From: Cladocopium goreaui
Lineage: Eukaryota; Sar; Dinophyceae; Suessiales; Symbiodiniaceae
Reading direction: 5' to 3'
DNA length: 64,000 nt
Assembly: GCA_947184155.2 (NCBI GenBank)
Contig: CAMXCT020002037.1
Coordinates: 50,563-114,562, forward strand
This document shows positions 30,945-44,213 of this stretch, one piece after another; the stretch's first letter is position 1, and every line of letters begins with the position of its first letter. Below the pieces are notes generated by a model. It saw nothing but the letters and a program-made list of their open reading frames with translations. It did not search any database and was not told where the DNA came from. The translations under genes were made by a program, and so were the position numbers.

Positions 30945-33900
30945 CATCATCATGATCATCATCATCATCATCATCATCATCATCGACACCATCATCGTCA
31001 TCATCATCATCATCATTATCATCATCACCATCACTATCGTCACCATCATCATCATCATCACCATCACTATCGTCATCTTCACCATCATCATCAGCATCAG
31101 CACCACCAGCAGCAACGCAAGCAAATCACAGGTCCAAGATTCTGGGGGTTTGTACATGTTCGACCGAGCCAACATGCAAACATCACGGATGATCCCGTGC
31201 TTCCAACCACCAGAAGCTTTGAAGATGTTGAGCCGGTCGCGATGGACCACCATCAGGCCATGTATGCAGGCAGATCGCTTTCCAAACACACTTCCCTGCC
31301 ACAGTTGAGCAAGAAACTTCCCAGTGTATGTATTTATATCTATTTATATTTTTACTGTATACATATACCCTTAAACTCTACAGGATCATTTGTTCACTAG
31401 TTTCACTGTGCACCCCAAGATGATCTGTCTAATTTTGAAAGCTGAACGTTTGTCAAACACGCGTCCTTGTCAAACACCCAAGTGAGATCTTTGACAATCA
31501 AGCTCCGGCTCTTTGCGGAAAGAGCTTTCCTAGCAAACCACCCAATCAAACACCAAAACATGCTGACCGGGAAACGATGCAGCCTTTATGGGAAACAAGA
31601 AACTGGCTAGTTTAGTTGAAAAATAAATAGACCAAGCGTCACCAGCTTGTGTTGCATGTCTCGGATGTCAGCCTCCTCAGGGTCATCCAAGTCCTCAGCA
31701 TTCGACGAATCGCCATCAGAGTTCTCATCCTTTGCTGCCGTGTCATCCTCATCCTTCTCGTCCTTCTCAACCTTTTCCTTCTTCTCAGCTTTCCTCAGGG
31801 GGCATTTGTTTAACCGACCATATGAACCTAGACAGAACCTGAAGGGCATACATCCCCAGGCCCAGAACTTTGAAATTTTAAAAGCACGACTGACCAAATG
31901 AACACTTGTCCTGCCCGTGTCAGACGCTCTGTTGCAATGAATGATGATTCCCAGTCCGTTCCGTTTGTAAGCAGACAGGAGGTTTGTCAGGGCACACAAA
32001 GTCCAGTCGTACCGCGATGCCGACATCACCCCGATTGTGGTCAAATTCGTCCAGAGGATCACGGAGTGATCTTCCGGTGATCGGCATTCCTTGGTGCAAA
32101 CAGAACCGCAAGACAATGCTAGCATTAGTTTAGTAAGCTCCGCAAGACGATGCAAACATTATTTTAGTAAGCATTCGCCTTACTAAGAATAAAAATGTTC
32201 TGAGTTTTAATGACCATCTTAGATTCAGCAATTTGACCCAGTGTGTCATGTACCCATGTTGTGACATTGGGCAATATAGTGCTCTCAGCCTCAAGCGCAC
32301 GCCCTTGGAAGAATTCCAAGTTTGATTGGACGTACTCGGCGACCTGATCCCAGGCCTTCTTGTGCATGTCCTGCAGACATTCATGGATAAGCCACCATGA
32401 AACAAATTTCTAGCATAAAAAATCACAGTCCAATACGATGCCTTGGGTGGTGTTCCGTCCAATCCTGTGAATTACCAAACCAAGCCAAATGAGGTTAGAC
32501 TGACCCACATTGCATCCAAACATAAAATACCAGGACCAGGGTGTGTCTTTTAACTATGTTTTCCTTGAAGGCATACAGAATTAAAATTTCCTTTGGAAGG
32601 GGTCCACGCACACCCACAAAATGAAGGCGTTCACCCCGAAGACATCTTTCAAAGGAAACCTTGTTAATAGCAGAAATCTGAAATGTAACATGTTTGGGGA
32701 ACCTTTATGAAACTATCCTTCAATTTGGGGTCAGTACTGAAATCGGTCAAGCCCATTTTGAAAAAAATGTTTCCCATGTTTCCCCACAAACCCTGTGGTT
32801 TTGTCTCCTCCAGCTGTCCCACCAGCTTGGATCGCCTCTTTGCATGTTCAACTTCACTCCTAAGCTTGGCTGCGCAGGATGAAGCAAAGTTATGCACATG
32901 AACTACAAGGCACGAATTAAGATGCTTTGGGTGGTATGTTTCAACAAAACCATATGGGGTTGGCACTGGTTTTCATGAGGGTTCCCTCAGTGAGCACTAA
33001 GTTTCAAGATGTTTCAAGCTTTTTTAAAAAATTGTCAAACTATACTTTCTATTACTTTCTATGCTCATTCAAGTATCGAGATCCGGTCACTTTCAAAGCT
33101 GATCTGGTCAGATTGAAGCATCTCACGCCAAACGTTGAATGCTGCAGCAACTGACTTTGCGTGAGCGTTTTTGGTGCGGTCTTGGGCTTGACAAATAAAA
33201 TCATCAACGCATTCACCACGGATCTGCAGGGTGACCCCCGAAGATTAAAGATGATTTGGGCCCTATACCGACTGTGTCTAAACCAATCAGGATCAGGATT
33301 CCTGACCCCTAGACTACATCATTCTTAAACAGTTGAACTTTGAACCCACATGAACATGGAACAAAATAAACATATTCATAATTGCAAGTAACGGTTTTCC
33401 CAATTTTACCAACTTATTTTCTGAATTTAGTTATATGAACAACCTCAAGGCCTCAAGGTTTTCAACTTTTTTGGTTTCCCCTACCTCTACCGAAATTTAT
33501 TTTTAGACACCCAGCCTCCAGCACGAATGGAAGCCGGTCCCACTCGAAGTCTTGTGCGGCACGCAAAATGGTGCACAGGTCAGGATCCAAACTCCTTGGC
33601 CAAATTCTGTCGGGGAACTCAAATTCCAGAAAAACATCTAAAAACCAATCACCCGAAGAAGTTGTGGATCAGCCCTCAAATGGTGACGGTATTCTGGGAG
33701 ATCCCTTGACAAAGTACTATTCAAAAAAATATTCAATCAAACTCAGGCTTTAAAAACATACCTGGACAGAGTGATTCCGAGTCAGCGGGAGCAAGTGATT
33801 TGTGACGTGATTTTCCAGATTCCAGTCACAGTCTCAACATGGTGATGGGATTCCTGATGTGATTCATTTCTTTTTCATTTTTTCCCATATCGCCGGAGCC

Positions 33901-36561
33901 GGAGTTCACAAGTGTGACGGGATTTCTGGGAAACCCTTGATGGTCACTCCATCCCGCCGGGATTTCGTCAAAGATGTGACGGGCTCAGGGAAATTAGTGA
34001 TACCCCCCTCTGCAGATTGCAACATGTTTGAATATGTCAACTCACCACACTTATTTCTGGATAAGAATCCCACGCATGAACATCTCATAATGTTTCTGCA
34101 CGATTTGCTTCGGGAATGCAGACTCAAGCTTGGGAAGAAGATAGTGCCACAGACAGCAGCAATCATGCAACATCATCTGAGCTTCTTCGTCTAGCTGTGC
34201 CATCTTCTGATGCAGGGAAGCGGTGTTTTCCGGGGTTTGTCTGCCAGGATCAGATTAAACTTAACAACAGTAACAGATTTCCTGGGATTTTTTGATTTGG
34301 ATATATGGATATTTTACTATATTTTACTGGGCGGGGATCACAGGCAATTCAACACTGTTTCCAAACCCAGCAGTCCTTTGCTTTCGTGGAAGCATCTGGG
34401 CCAACACGTCGCGCGAAATCCTGCAGGGGTCCCGGGGCCACACCCAACACATGATCCACCAAAATCAAACTACTCATTGATCAATTCAGTGGGTAGATTG
34501 ACAACGCTTGGATTGAACATGTCCACCATAGTTTGTTTGTGGAAGACTTATCCCCATTAGCCCTTTCATCCCGATAGTTTGTTTGTGGAAGACGTGTCCT
34601 GAGTAGCCCTCTCAATCCAAGTACGGCAGGTTTCAATCGATGTTGCCAACACCTCCTTGAAAAGCAGCTTTCCCTGAAACTTGGGTGAATCTGCTCTCGA
34701 GGTAGAACCAGGCACCCACCAGTCAGCTTGCAAGACTTCAATCGGCAAGGCTGGCAGGGGTGAGGATATTGGTGGCAAATGATAAATGATGAGAATGTTT
34801 CAACATAATCTTGGAACGTTTGACTCACACTGAGTATCTAATTGGTGATTATTTGGCCAACATCTTGCCTGAGCATGCATGGGGATAGATGTCGTAGTGC
34901 CGGTGAATAGCTGATTGAACTTCATCATCAGTACGAAGCCTCACACTATTCAGTGGGCCAATGATGGGCTATCAACTTTCATTGATTGGGAGTCGGAAAA
35001 AATGAAATATTTCCCAAACACATGAAAGATATTAACATAGTCCCAGGAACAAATTCATGATCAGACCCTTCATCGATGAGTCAATCTTGTGGGACTTTTT
35101 GGTCACCATTTTGTTGAACTCGCCGACACAACGGCTCAGCATGTCCCGCAATGCCTTACTCACACCTGCCTTCGCAAGGCGTTTCTCGACGGAGACTGCC
35201 TGCTTCATTGAAGCCAGGAGATCGATCGGGCTTGGGGCCTGCTTCTCACTGGTGGTATACTGCACTCCTTGGGCGCACAATAGATGTGAGATGTGAGCTG
35301 TAAGATGGGTTGGTATATCCATGTTTTCGGAAACAGTAATCGGAAGTTGGAACCATTCACTGTATATATAATATATATAATATAACTCTCAGTAACAATA
35401 ATAATATATAAATTTAATCCATATATATATATATAATATATATATATATATATTTAATCCAGACGAATCGCTAGTTTGATATTTCAAAAGGCATAACCAA
35501 GAGTCGCAGGGCATGCAGGTAGTGGTGTGCAGGGTTGTCGAAATGTCGATAGCTGCATCTAATCCAGCGAAAGGACTTGAAGACTTTGCTGACGTGCGGC
35601 AGGTCAAATTGCTCTCGGGTCAGATCCTCAGGTACTTTAATTTCCATCTCGACAATAATGCAAATCAGCCCTAGTAGCAAACATTGTTGCCAAAACAAAG
35701 CAATATTATTGGTGCTATGCACAACCATGAAACCAAGTGGTGGGCAATCAGGCAGATACCAGCCATGATGAGAAGTTTGCAAAACCCATCAGTGATTCCA
35801 ACGCTGCCCACAGCTATCGATCTCGTTCCATCACTCACGGGGAATTTGGTGATGATCGCTTCGCTGTCAATACGGTACCCATCCTTCAAGAATTCCCTGA
35901 AATGTGAAGCCACTTGAGTATTCTGTGGGTAGTCTGGCAGGGCGGAACATGCAGGTCACTAGAAGTACTTCATCTATCCGTCTAGAAACGATATATATAT
36001 AATATTATAATAGCTTAGTAATATATTATTTTAAAAATACATTTAATCATGGGAATTACTTGACATCATTTTCAAAATCCCCGGCATCCAGATTTCGAAG
36101 ATGCGCCCAAGTTGAAAGCTATGAAGGGCAGGTAGAACTCTGCAAGACTGGAGTTGGGAATGGTCCCCAAGACAGCACGACCATCTCCATCAGATCCATC
36201 TCCGAGCAAGGTGGTGAAGACCTGCAGGGCGGATTGGGCAAACCTAAGATCTTAAGAAGGCGGACAACGTGGGAGGAGTGGTTTGTAAGTTGGAGAAAAA
36301 AACTATCATGTTGAAATATGTTGGATGTGAGCCTGTTTCATAGTCTCAGGGTCTGTCTTGTTGATCCAGGCGCCAAAATTCTCTTTCTCTATGACCTCAG
36401 TCTTAGGTAAGCATGATTTTTAAAGGAACCCCCATCATAAGCACAAACCACAGCTTTGTAGACTGGAGTTTCGAAAAAAATCAGCCCCGGACGGAATCAA
36501 AGTAGGCACCAATTCTCTGCAAGACTTCATTGCTAGCTTGGTCATCGGAAAGTTCCACCAT
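24030..36561 (-). CDS. intron-rich gene (or genes) of unknown function, minus strand
   Basis: Exon-like segments, reading leftward, include MVELSDDQASNEVLQ (start ATG candidate 36561), TEVIEKENFGAWINKTDPE (about 36335-36405), a segment at 36065-36255, SHFREFLKDGYRIDSEAI (about 35860-35910), VSVEKRLAKAGVSKALRD (about 35130-35210), IEVLQADWWVPGST (about 34690-34745), VTTWVHDTLGQIAESK (about 32210-32265), VILWTNLTTIGVMSAS (about 32010-32070), FVPDTVGTVLLCDLH (about 30090-30140), VLTALQNVAPQDTGK (about 29735-29780) and a last exon near 24030-24552 with a Lys/Ala/Pro-rich, H1-like tail. Likely splice acceptors end CAG. Exact exons and gene number are not resolved; no family recognised. Confidence 0.45.
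30530..31110. repeat. ATC/CATCAT trinucleotide block inside the minus-strand gene
   Basis: Dense ATC (GAT on the minus strand) repeats. In one minus frame they encode long acidic Asp runs; in the plus frames they give poly-His or poly-Ile ORFs, which are artefacts. It may be intronic or encode an acidic linker. Confidence 0.85.
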
Positions 36562-36739
36562 TGTGGGTTCAAAATTACCCTTCCCACAGAAGGAGCTCGA
36601 GCCCACACATTTACAATAACCAGGAAACTACTTGCGCTTACTGAAAGAAACTATCATAAATCACCGGCACAGCCCATAAACTGAAGCACTAGTTTTGCCT
36701 TATGACATCAGCTTTCCCCAGCTGTCCCCAAAACATTGC

Positions 36740-39611
36740 CTATCTCGCAGGGAGATGGTGAAAAACCACCTTAAGCTTGTATGGCTTTGGTGGTGGGGGA
36801 CGTTGCCCCAACTGCAAATCACCCAGGCCAGAAAAGGCTGCAGGTCCTGATTCGATAAACTTCAAGGGTCCACATGGTTTCCGATGGATGCCTCCAGTGG
36901 CCAAAGACCTCAAGTATGCCACACCCCTGCTCATGGCGGGAAAGTCCTTTGAGATGTTCTCCGCCAGCTCAAGAAGTTCCTGAGAACGATCCTCATCCAC
37001 ACTTCCAGTCACCAGCATTTGGGTGGAATTGATCCGGTTGAAAAAGGCCTGGGTGGCATCCAAGAACGCTTGTGGGTAAACAAGTAAAGGAGGTTGAGCC
37101 AGGTGATCATCTGACATGGTCTGCTTGACCATGCAAAAGACGTCTCGGGTGCAACCCTCTCTTCTCAGCCGGCGGGGGACTCGTTCATCCAAGTCTAGGC
37201 CATGACCATTCCCGGGCATCCCTCAGGGAAATCAAAAATTAGCATCGCCCCCCTGGATTCAAACACTTATTTATTTGACATTTAGGTTCAAATTCAGATG
37301 GGGTTAGCACGATGTTTTAGTAAAGTTCTTGCCTTCCCGCGCCATGAAAGTAAAACTTTGTGGGACAGCCCAGTGTTCCGACTCTGGCCCATCACGATCA
37401 CCCTTACGAGCTTTGTAGCAGTTCGACAAAGTAGCTCCCACCGGCATGAGCCGACACCAGTCACGTACCTTAGTAGGCAGATGTTACGGAATTAAGTTTG
37501 CAGGGGTGAGACCACTGTTTCATATCATATTGTTTGTGAGGCCAAGGCACCTCTGACACATACTCACAATCAAACTGCATCCCCGATCTTTCAAGAAGCG
37601 GTCTCATCCGGTTGATCAGTGTCCTGGATGTCCATGGGGGTAGATTTGTTAGTTGTGTAACTTGTGTACATAGTATTTTATGTTGATGAAGGGCCCCAGC
37701 TAAAACATATAATGGGTCTCCTGCAAACATCCTGCGGTGTCTGCAGGTCCATCTGGGAGTTCAGCGCAGATGTCACGACAGAGAAGATCCCATCTCAGGG
37801 GATGGGCAAAGAAGCCAGCTGTTGTTGTCAAGTAATTTCCAACATCAATAATTATAACTATACTAGCAGTAATGAACATATATAGCAACACTCTTTGTAA
37901 AATCAAAATAACAAACAACCTAATTTTCCATTTCGTGTTTGAAGACTCCATGGCCTATGTCTTCATGAGTGTGGCCCACCATCAAATGATGGTGGGCCAC
38001 ACTCGTGAACCATCCTCCTTGACAAAATAGGGATGCCCATCGACCAACCCAAGAATTACGAACTTCTTTGACAGCATTATCTGCTTGGATCCATAGCCTG
38101 AACTGAGAATATGCAGTTGAGAAAACCAGTTTCTTTCTAGGACACTTGTTTGGGACTACATGTATCAAACCAATCCCACTATAGTCTACCCAAGAAATTC
38201 TGCTGGGAGACTCCGGTTCTTGGCTTGTGCAATTGCATAGGCCCGATCAAGCGACCGCATTGCCTGGGATGGCCGATGCTGGAGGTTCAGCATTGCGGAG
38301 AGAATGCGGGAAGGGAAGGAAAAGGGAAGAAAGTTATTATACCAATACTGCTGTTGAGATTCCACTTCAATTGACCAACCAGCTCCTGTTGGCATGCCTT
38401 CATCACACAAGAAGAGGAAGACACCGACTCCGTGCACAATACATCCAGTCAATGTCATAGATGTACCTTATTTTGGAATGGTGCCTAAGGGGGTATGTAT
38501 GGGGTTCCATAAAAAACAATATTTAAGTAAAACCAAATAGGGCAAAGAATGCATATATATATATATAAATTATATAGACATATATCTATATTAAATAAAA
38601 ATACTTGCAGACAGCATACGATGGGTAGACTCGTAGATGGCTTTTTTTGGTGTCCTTTGACCCGGCCAACGTGGCAATGTTACTTTCCCTTTGTCATAAG
38701 AATCAATGATCATGGTGATCATGTCCCCATGCGTCTTCGATCTTTCCCTGGCAGTCCAATACACCTGTCTGTCAGAGAAAGTTCTAAAGAAGTGGTCCAG
38801 CAATCTATCGCTCCAAAGACACTGGCTTGCCACATCCTGGGGTTTTTGATTGGGCATGGAGACACCTGGCTCACAAATGAAACCTGTCTTTGGACGGGAT
38901 GGTTAAACCCACGAAAACTATCCAAAATTCATGATGATGCATGGACTAAGTATCTTTTGCATTGCGGATTCGGCTCTTCAATGTGCTGCAAGTCAAGCAA
39001 ACTTGGTGTTGGGTTTTCTTATGGAAACGCAAGGCAGTGCGCCATCGATCAGCCACTCCAAAGAATGTTGATTTAGAAGCTGGGGTTTCACCATGGGCTC
39101 TGCAGTGAGCTTGGTACATCACAAACACATTGCTCCAATTCCCGTGTGGTAGCTCACGTAAAGCCAATCTTGTGGGGTCATGGTTGAATGTGATCTGTGC
39201 AAAGGGTCCCATCAATCGGTTATCGATGAGTCGTTGGAAAAGTTCTTCCCGGAGACTGTCATCATCCTTATTGATGTTGGATTTGGCGATCATCCTTAGC
39301 TTAGAGATTCCATTTTGATGTTAAAAGAGAAACGCATCCATTTGAGGAAACCACCAAACAATAAAACCAGGTACCCACCAGCAAAAAGATTATGCTGTCC
39401 TTACCCCATCCTAACCCAAGAGACCCAGTTGGCATTGGCTCTGCAGCTGACCAATACAGGTGGATGAGGAAGTTCGTGACGCTGGCCGACTTCACAGCCG
39501 GATGAGCTGATGGGCCTGAGTAGGATGGCATGAAAGGAATGAGGGGCAGGATGGCACAAAAAATCATGACAGAACATAGGAACTATATACAAAATTATAT
39601 ATATGTTTTTA

Positions 39612-39642
<31 letters not shown>

Positions 39643-40592
39643 ATATGTATGTATTATATGTCTTGGGATCCTAGTTCGTATTTTTTTTCTGGATGCATGT
39701 CATATTTGGATCATTGGTTTCATCTTAATTTGTTTGACCCTGCATAAATTATTCAAAGTGTCCGCCACGACCACCAAAGGATCTGCCATCCCGCCCCTGA
39801 AATGTGTGCCGGCAGCGGCCAAGACGATGCTTTCCCACTCCAAGACATCGTGCCCAAGCTTCATGACATAGTGGATATCCTGTTAATTGGTAGGGAATCT
39901 CTGGGCTTAGACAGGACATAAAGGATATCCTATTGATTGGTGGGGGCTCCCCAAGCTTAGACAGGGGATTGAAACAGTCCAAGACCACACAAGTTCACCA
40001 TCGTTTTTAAACCTGCAGTCCCTCCAAGAACCATTTCTTTTTGCGTGGGGATCCCTGTTGAATACTCCAAAGAAGAGCATCTTGAGATGGCTTAGCCAAA
40101 GTCCAGAAAGCCAGGCATAAGTGATACAACACTTTGACAGGTAGCTTGCACATACATCTACACTGGGGCTGCGTTGCAGCTGACTTGATTCTAGTTGTGG
40201 AAATCCCTCGCTTTCCATAGTCAGTGATCTCTTTCTTTGGGATGCTCCCCATTGCATGTAAAGACTGAAGCCGGTCTAACGTCAAGTCAATACTCACAGG
40301 TGTGCATGAGGCTTCACTCCCGCTGTCACTGTCTGAAATGCTGGTAGACTCCCCGGAACTCTCGGAAGAAGCTGTCCTTAGTTATCTTTAAGTGTTTGAA
40401 GTAAGGGAAACCTATGGAAACCTGGTACTGCATCCCACACTAATCTACCAATGCGCACTGCAAACACACCTACTGCATCACGGTCTACATACAACCAAGA
40501 AACTTGTCTACTTCATCACAGGAAGATGAACTTGTAGCATCATATCTTTGCATTTCAACATCATCGTCGGAGTCCCACCGACGCAAAGACAT
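36740..40592 (-). CDS. DUF7869-like multi-exon protein, minus strand
   Basis: Start ATG at 40592 (MSLRRWDSDDDVEMQRYD), then a Ser-rich exon near 40285-40380 with a clear GTGAGT donor. Later segments: CRCMCKLPVKVLYHLC (about 40100-40160), LGVGKHRLGRCRHTFQGRD (about 39785-39845), ASVTNFLIHLYWSAAEPMP (about 39430-39490), CRAHGETPASKSTFFGV (about 39070-39120), MITMIIDSYDKGKVTLPR (about 38660-38715), CIVHGVGVFLFLCDEGMP (about 38385-38440), QADNAVKEVRN with GHTHEDIG (about 37940-38090), SALNSQMDLQTPQDV, LLERSGMQFDCEYVSEV, RDWCRLMPVGATLS (about 37415-37455) and a final exon to the stop at 36740. The IxDxxDK, QADN and VGHTHEDI blocks recall the DUF7869 family (from memory). Its activity is unknown; a nuclease or integrase-like fold is inference. 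Confidence 0.65.
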
Positions 40593-41055
40593 GGCTGGCT
40601 AAGCAAGCACTAGTTAGTCGTGGCGATTGGCCAAAATAACTTCGATCATTTATTTACTTTTGGATAAATGGGAACCAAGTTGGGGTAGTGGGTACCAAGT
40701 TGGGATAGTGGGTAACCAAGTTGGGGTAGTGGGTACAGGCGCTCATTTGTTGGAACATCCCCCTATGAATGAATTATGTTTTTAGATAATTTGAACATAG
40801 ATCACAGATATTTTACATCCTAAATTCATGCTTTTGTCATGAAGCTTATTCAGAACCAAGCAGCTGATGATACAACACCAAACAAGTATTGACTAACTGG
40901 CTATTCCCAAAACATTGCACCAGCGCATTTCCGTTGTCAACGCAAGAACTATTTTGACAGCCAGAACGAATCCCACCAATGCCATATGGGTCTGAATTTG
41001 GACCAGGCTAGAACCCGGACGTCTTTTAATTTGCAATCAAGCAAGGTGAAATAGG

Positions 41056-44033
41056 TTATCCCTCCCACTTTGCGGGAAGCCTTTCTGGAACACACGATGA
41101 CAAGGCAGCAACGATGCACGGGAGCACTGCCCGCAGAGACATTGCGTTGCCTCCCATGGAATGTAGCACCTCAGCCAGCATTCGAATCCCCATGAGTCCC
41201 CCCCAGTAAGGTAACCGATGGTAACCGTATGCAACAGTTGACAAAATTGAAAATAGCTCAACCAAGAAAGGAATGAAATAGACAACAAGGAGCTCTCTCT
41301 GAGCATCCTTTGATCTTGAGCAAATGCAATGGGAATCCCATGAGAATGCAAATCTCATGGCCAATGAGGTAGCGCCCTTTGCTTGTGCAAAGGAATTTCC
41401 CGCACGGCCTTAGGTTAAAAGCGGACCAATTTACTTCAAGTGTGAACAGGGTACAACATGTTGAAAAAACATGACTTGAAATTCCAACTTTCCAGCATGA
41501 ACTGCCGGCCAGCTGGCGTCAAACATGGCAGAGGATCAGTGTCGCTCTCTATCACTTGCATATGGCCGATGCTTTGGGAGGTGTTCACAATGCTCAGGTT
41601 CTGGTGATGCGCTGCCAGCAAATTCAAGGCCTACACACTGAGGATAACATGTTCACCAATGTACCAAACAATCCACAACTTTCAGTAGACATAGTATTTG
41701 ACCTGCCTCTGCTTCTCTGTAGGTACCAACCTGTGCTGCTGCAGCTTTGTACCTTTTTTGAAAAAGTCTCTGCTTGTTGGCCTTTCTCACGTTGACCTGC
41801 AACATCCACACCAGTCTACAGAGTGGGAAAATCCGATGGGTGGGAAATTCAAACTCCACTAACGATATGAGTTGTTCCACCTGATTGTCTTTTGCCCAAC
41901 AGCGATGGCGTTTGATCCACTTTGCGGTCTTGGCTGGCTGCCTCGGAAACTATTCGATGGTGCCAACCACTAATCCGAATAAATTAAATGCTCACAAACC
42001 TTTAGATCCAAGATACTTCATCTTGCACCTTCGGCTGCGACGCTTGCGCATGTCCCGGGAAACTGCCGGATGATCTTCAGGAAGCAGCAAGTCCTTCCTG
42101 AAGGAATGCGTGGTAGAGTTGGTTGGGGCCAGGACATAGGAATGTAATTTGGATAAAGAAAGCATCAAACATTCAGATAAGAAACCATCCGCATTTGGGA
42201 TCAACTTTCATGGCATCTAACTTCTCCTTGATATAGGTTTGAAACTCTTGGTTCTTTACCTCATCTCTCATGACATCGCGTCTCACCAGTATCAGCTACA
42301 AACTGGCGCGAGATAGGCGATCCATACCGATTCCTAAGGTCAACTGGGAAAACAATTCACCTTTTAATCTGTGAACATCATATTTCAACTGATTCAGAAT
42401 ACACAATTGCAATGGAAGCACGGATTCAGCTTCACACACAGCATCTCATACCTTAGTTCCCAAATTGAAGGGTGTTTTCTAAAATACAATGGGATAAAGA
42501 CCACATATTTCGTGAAGTTAGGTGAGGAACCCTGGGCAATTGCGCTCGATGAATTTGAAGACTTTGTCCAAGACGGAAAGAAAGCCTAGCACGTTCTCTA
42601 AGACAGCTACCTTAGTTGGCCCAGAGCATATCTTAAGGAACAAACAACACCACTGATGCCAGGTCATGTTATTTTTTTGGCTGAGGAACTTTGGGCCTGC
42701 ATTTAGAAATCCTCCGAATACATGCCACCATTTGTCGCGCATTGGGATCATGCAGGCACCCCCGTCCCCCCAGACTCGAGTAGGGAGTGCAGGGGAACCC
42801 TGCTAGATAGAGTGCAACCTTGGGAAGTAATATGAAAACAGCGGCACGGAATGCTGACAAAACTGCCAGAACTACCCAACCAGACTCTTGCAGATCCAGT
42901 GGCTTGGTCAATCAAGGGGCCGTTGTCCTGCTTGAGCACCGTCGTGTTGAACCTCCGCAGAAAAAGGCACGGGTTGAGCCATAAAATCATTTTAACCATA
43001 CCATAATAATATTTTTAACACTGCAAACAAGGGGACAGAAGTTTATAAGCCAAGATTCTGTTTGATCTTGAAATTGTCTTTCAAGAATTGCTGCTTTTGC
43101 GGGTGAATCTCGGATGCTGACCTGATTTTGTGATTTTTTGGGATGCATCCCCATTTGAACTTGTCAAAATAACGTCATTTTCCATCGTGAAACAGAGTGT
43201 GAAAACAGGGAACAAATGCTCCAGGCAATCCCCCTTGCCAGCAGCCCGGAACAGAAGTTGCAGAGCCATGAACGGCACATCTGCCCCACTACCTCATTCG
43301 AGCATTGGACATTGGAGACCATGGTTCTGGATTCATTCACTTTAGTGTGCATAATATAAATCCATTAAAAAAACAAAAACATGTACCCATCAAGGCATGT
43401 ATAGGCCAAGGGTGTGTATCTATGTGAAATGCCTGTATCGTGCATGTGCCGGCAAGATGCAGTCTGAGACGTAGCCAAACTTGTCATCACCCCAGCCTTC
43501 GAACCACTTATCAAGTCCTGAGAGACAAGAAAGGCATCAAAGGGAGATGGATTTTGGAATAAATAGATATATAGATAGGTAGGGAGATAGATAGGTAGGT
43601 AGATAGAGAGATAGATACAGTAGATAAACAGATATAGGGATGGATGGATAGATGGATGGATGAATAAATTTACAAATGGGTAAGTGGAGAAGTGCATGGG
43701 TTCATTTACATGTAAGATATGGGTGTGCTTGGTCTATGACAGCCAAGACTCCAGATGACTGCAAGAAAAGAGAGCCAGCTTCCTCCAGGTGGTCCTGGAT
43801 GAACTTCGGGATGACATGGTCCTGCATGAGCAGCACCCATGGAATATATAATGTAAAACACTTCCACATGATGATGATCATACAATGATAGATGTGCCCA
43901 CATCTCATACAATGAAAATCTACTACCATACCTCGTGGCAGCAACCTGATTCTAGATCCAAGTCCTCCTCTCCACCAGACTCAGAGCTGCTGGAACGTGC
44001 AGTGTCGCTGTCGCTGGAGTCGCTAGAACCCAT
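41056..44033 (-). CDS. cytosine-5 DNA methyltransferase-like gene, minus strand
   Basis: Would transfer a methyl group from S-adenosylmethionine to cytosine in DNA. First exon 43932-44033 (MGSSDSSDSDTARSSSSESG, GT donor). Then DHVIPKFIQDHLEEAG (about 43775-43821), WFEGWGDDKFGYVSD (about 43455-43510), motif-I-like ADVPFMALQLLFRAAG (about 43230-43280), motif IV GFPCTPYSSLGGRG with the catalytic Pro-Cys (about 42760-42800), motif VI VAVLENVLGF (about 42585-42620), TPAGRQFML, GHEICILMGFP (about 41330-41370) and motif-X-like GGNAMSLRAVLPCIVAAL (about 41095-41150), stop 41056. Key residues look intact. Exon borders are approximate. Host-gene capture by dinoflagellate retrotransposons is known; here it sits in a TIR element. 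Confidence 0.75.
43560..43680. repeat. GATA/GGTA/GGAT tetranucleotide tract
   Basis: Imperfect GATAGATAG, GGTAGGTAG and GGATGGATG runs, lying in a probable intron of the methyltransferase-like gene. Confidence 0.8.
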
Positions 44034-44213
44034 GGCAATATATGATGATCGATAGCTAAGTTTGTCCTATAGCTAAATTTGTTCTATATGATGATCGATA
44101 CCTTTTTAAGGAATTCATGGCAATTGAACTTAACAAATTATATAGCTATGATTATGATGATTGCTTTGATCTTCCCAGTCACAATGACTGATTGAGCCAC
44201 AACGAGTGACAGA

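Noticed and set aside
30621..31400. 259-aa poly-His and 216-aa poly-Ile ORFs
   Set aside because: Shifted readings of the ATC repeat; the plausible coding strand there is the opposite one.
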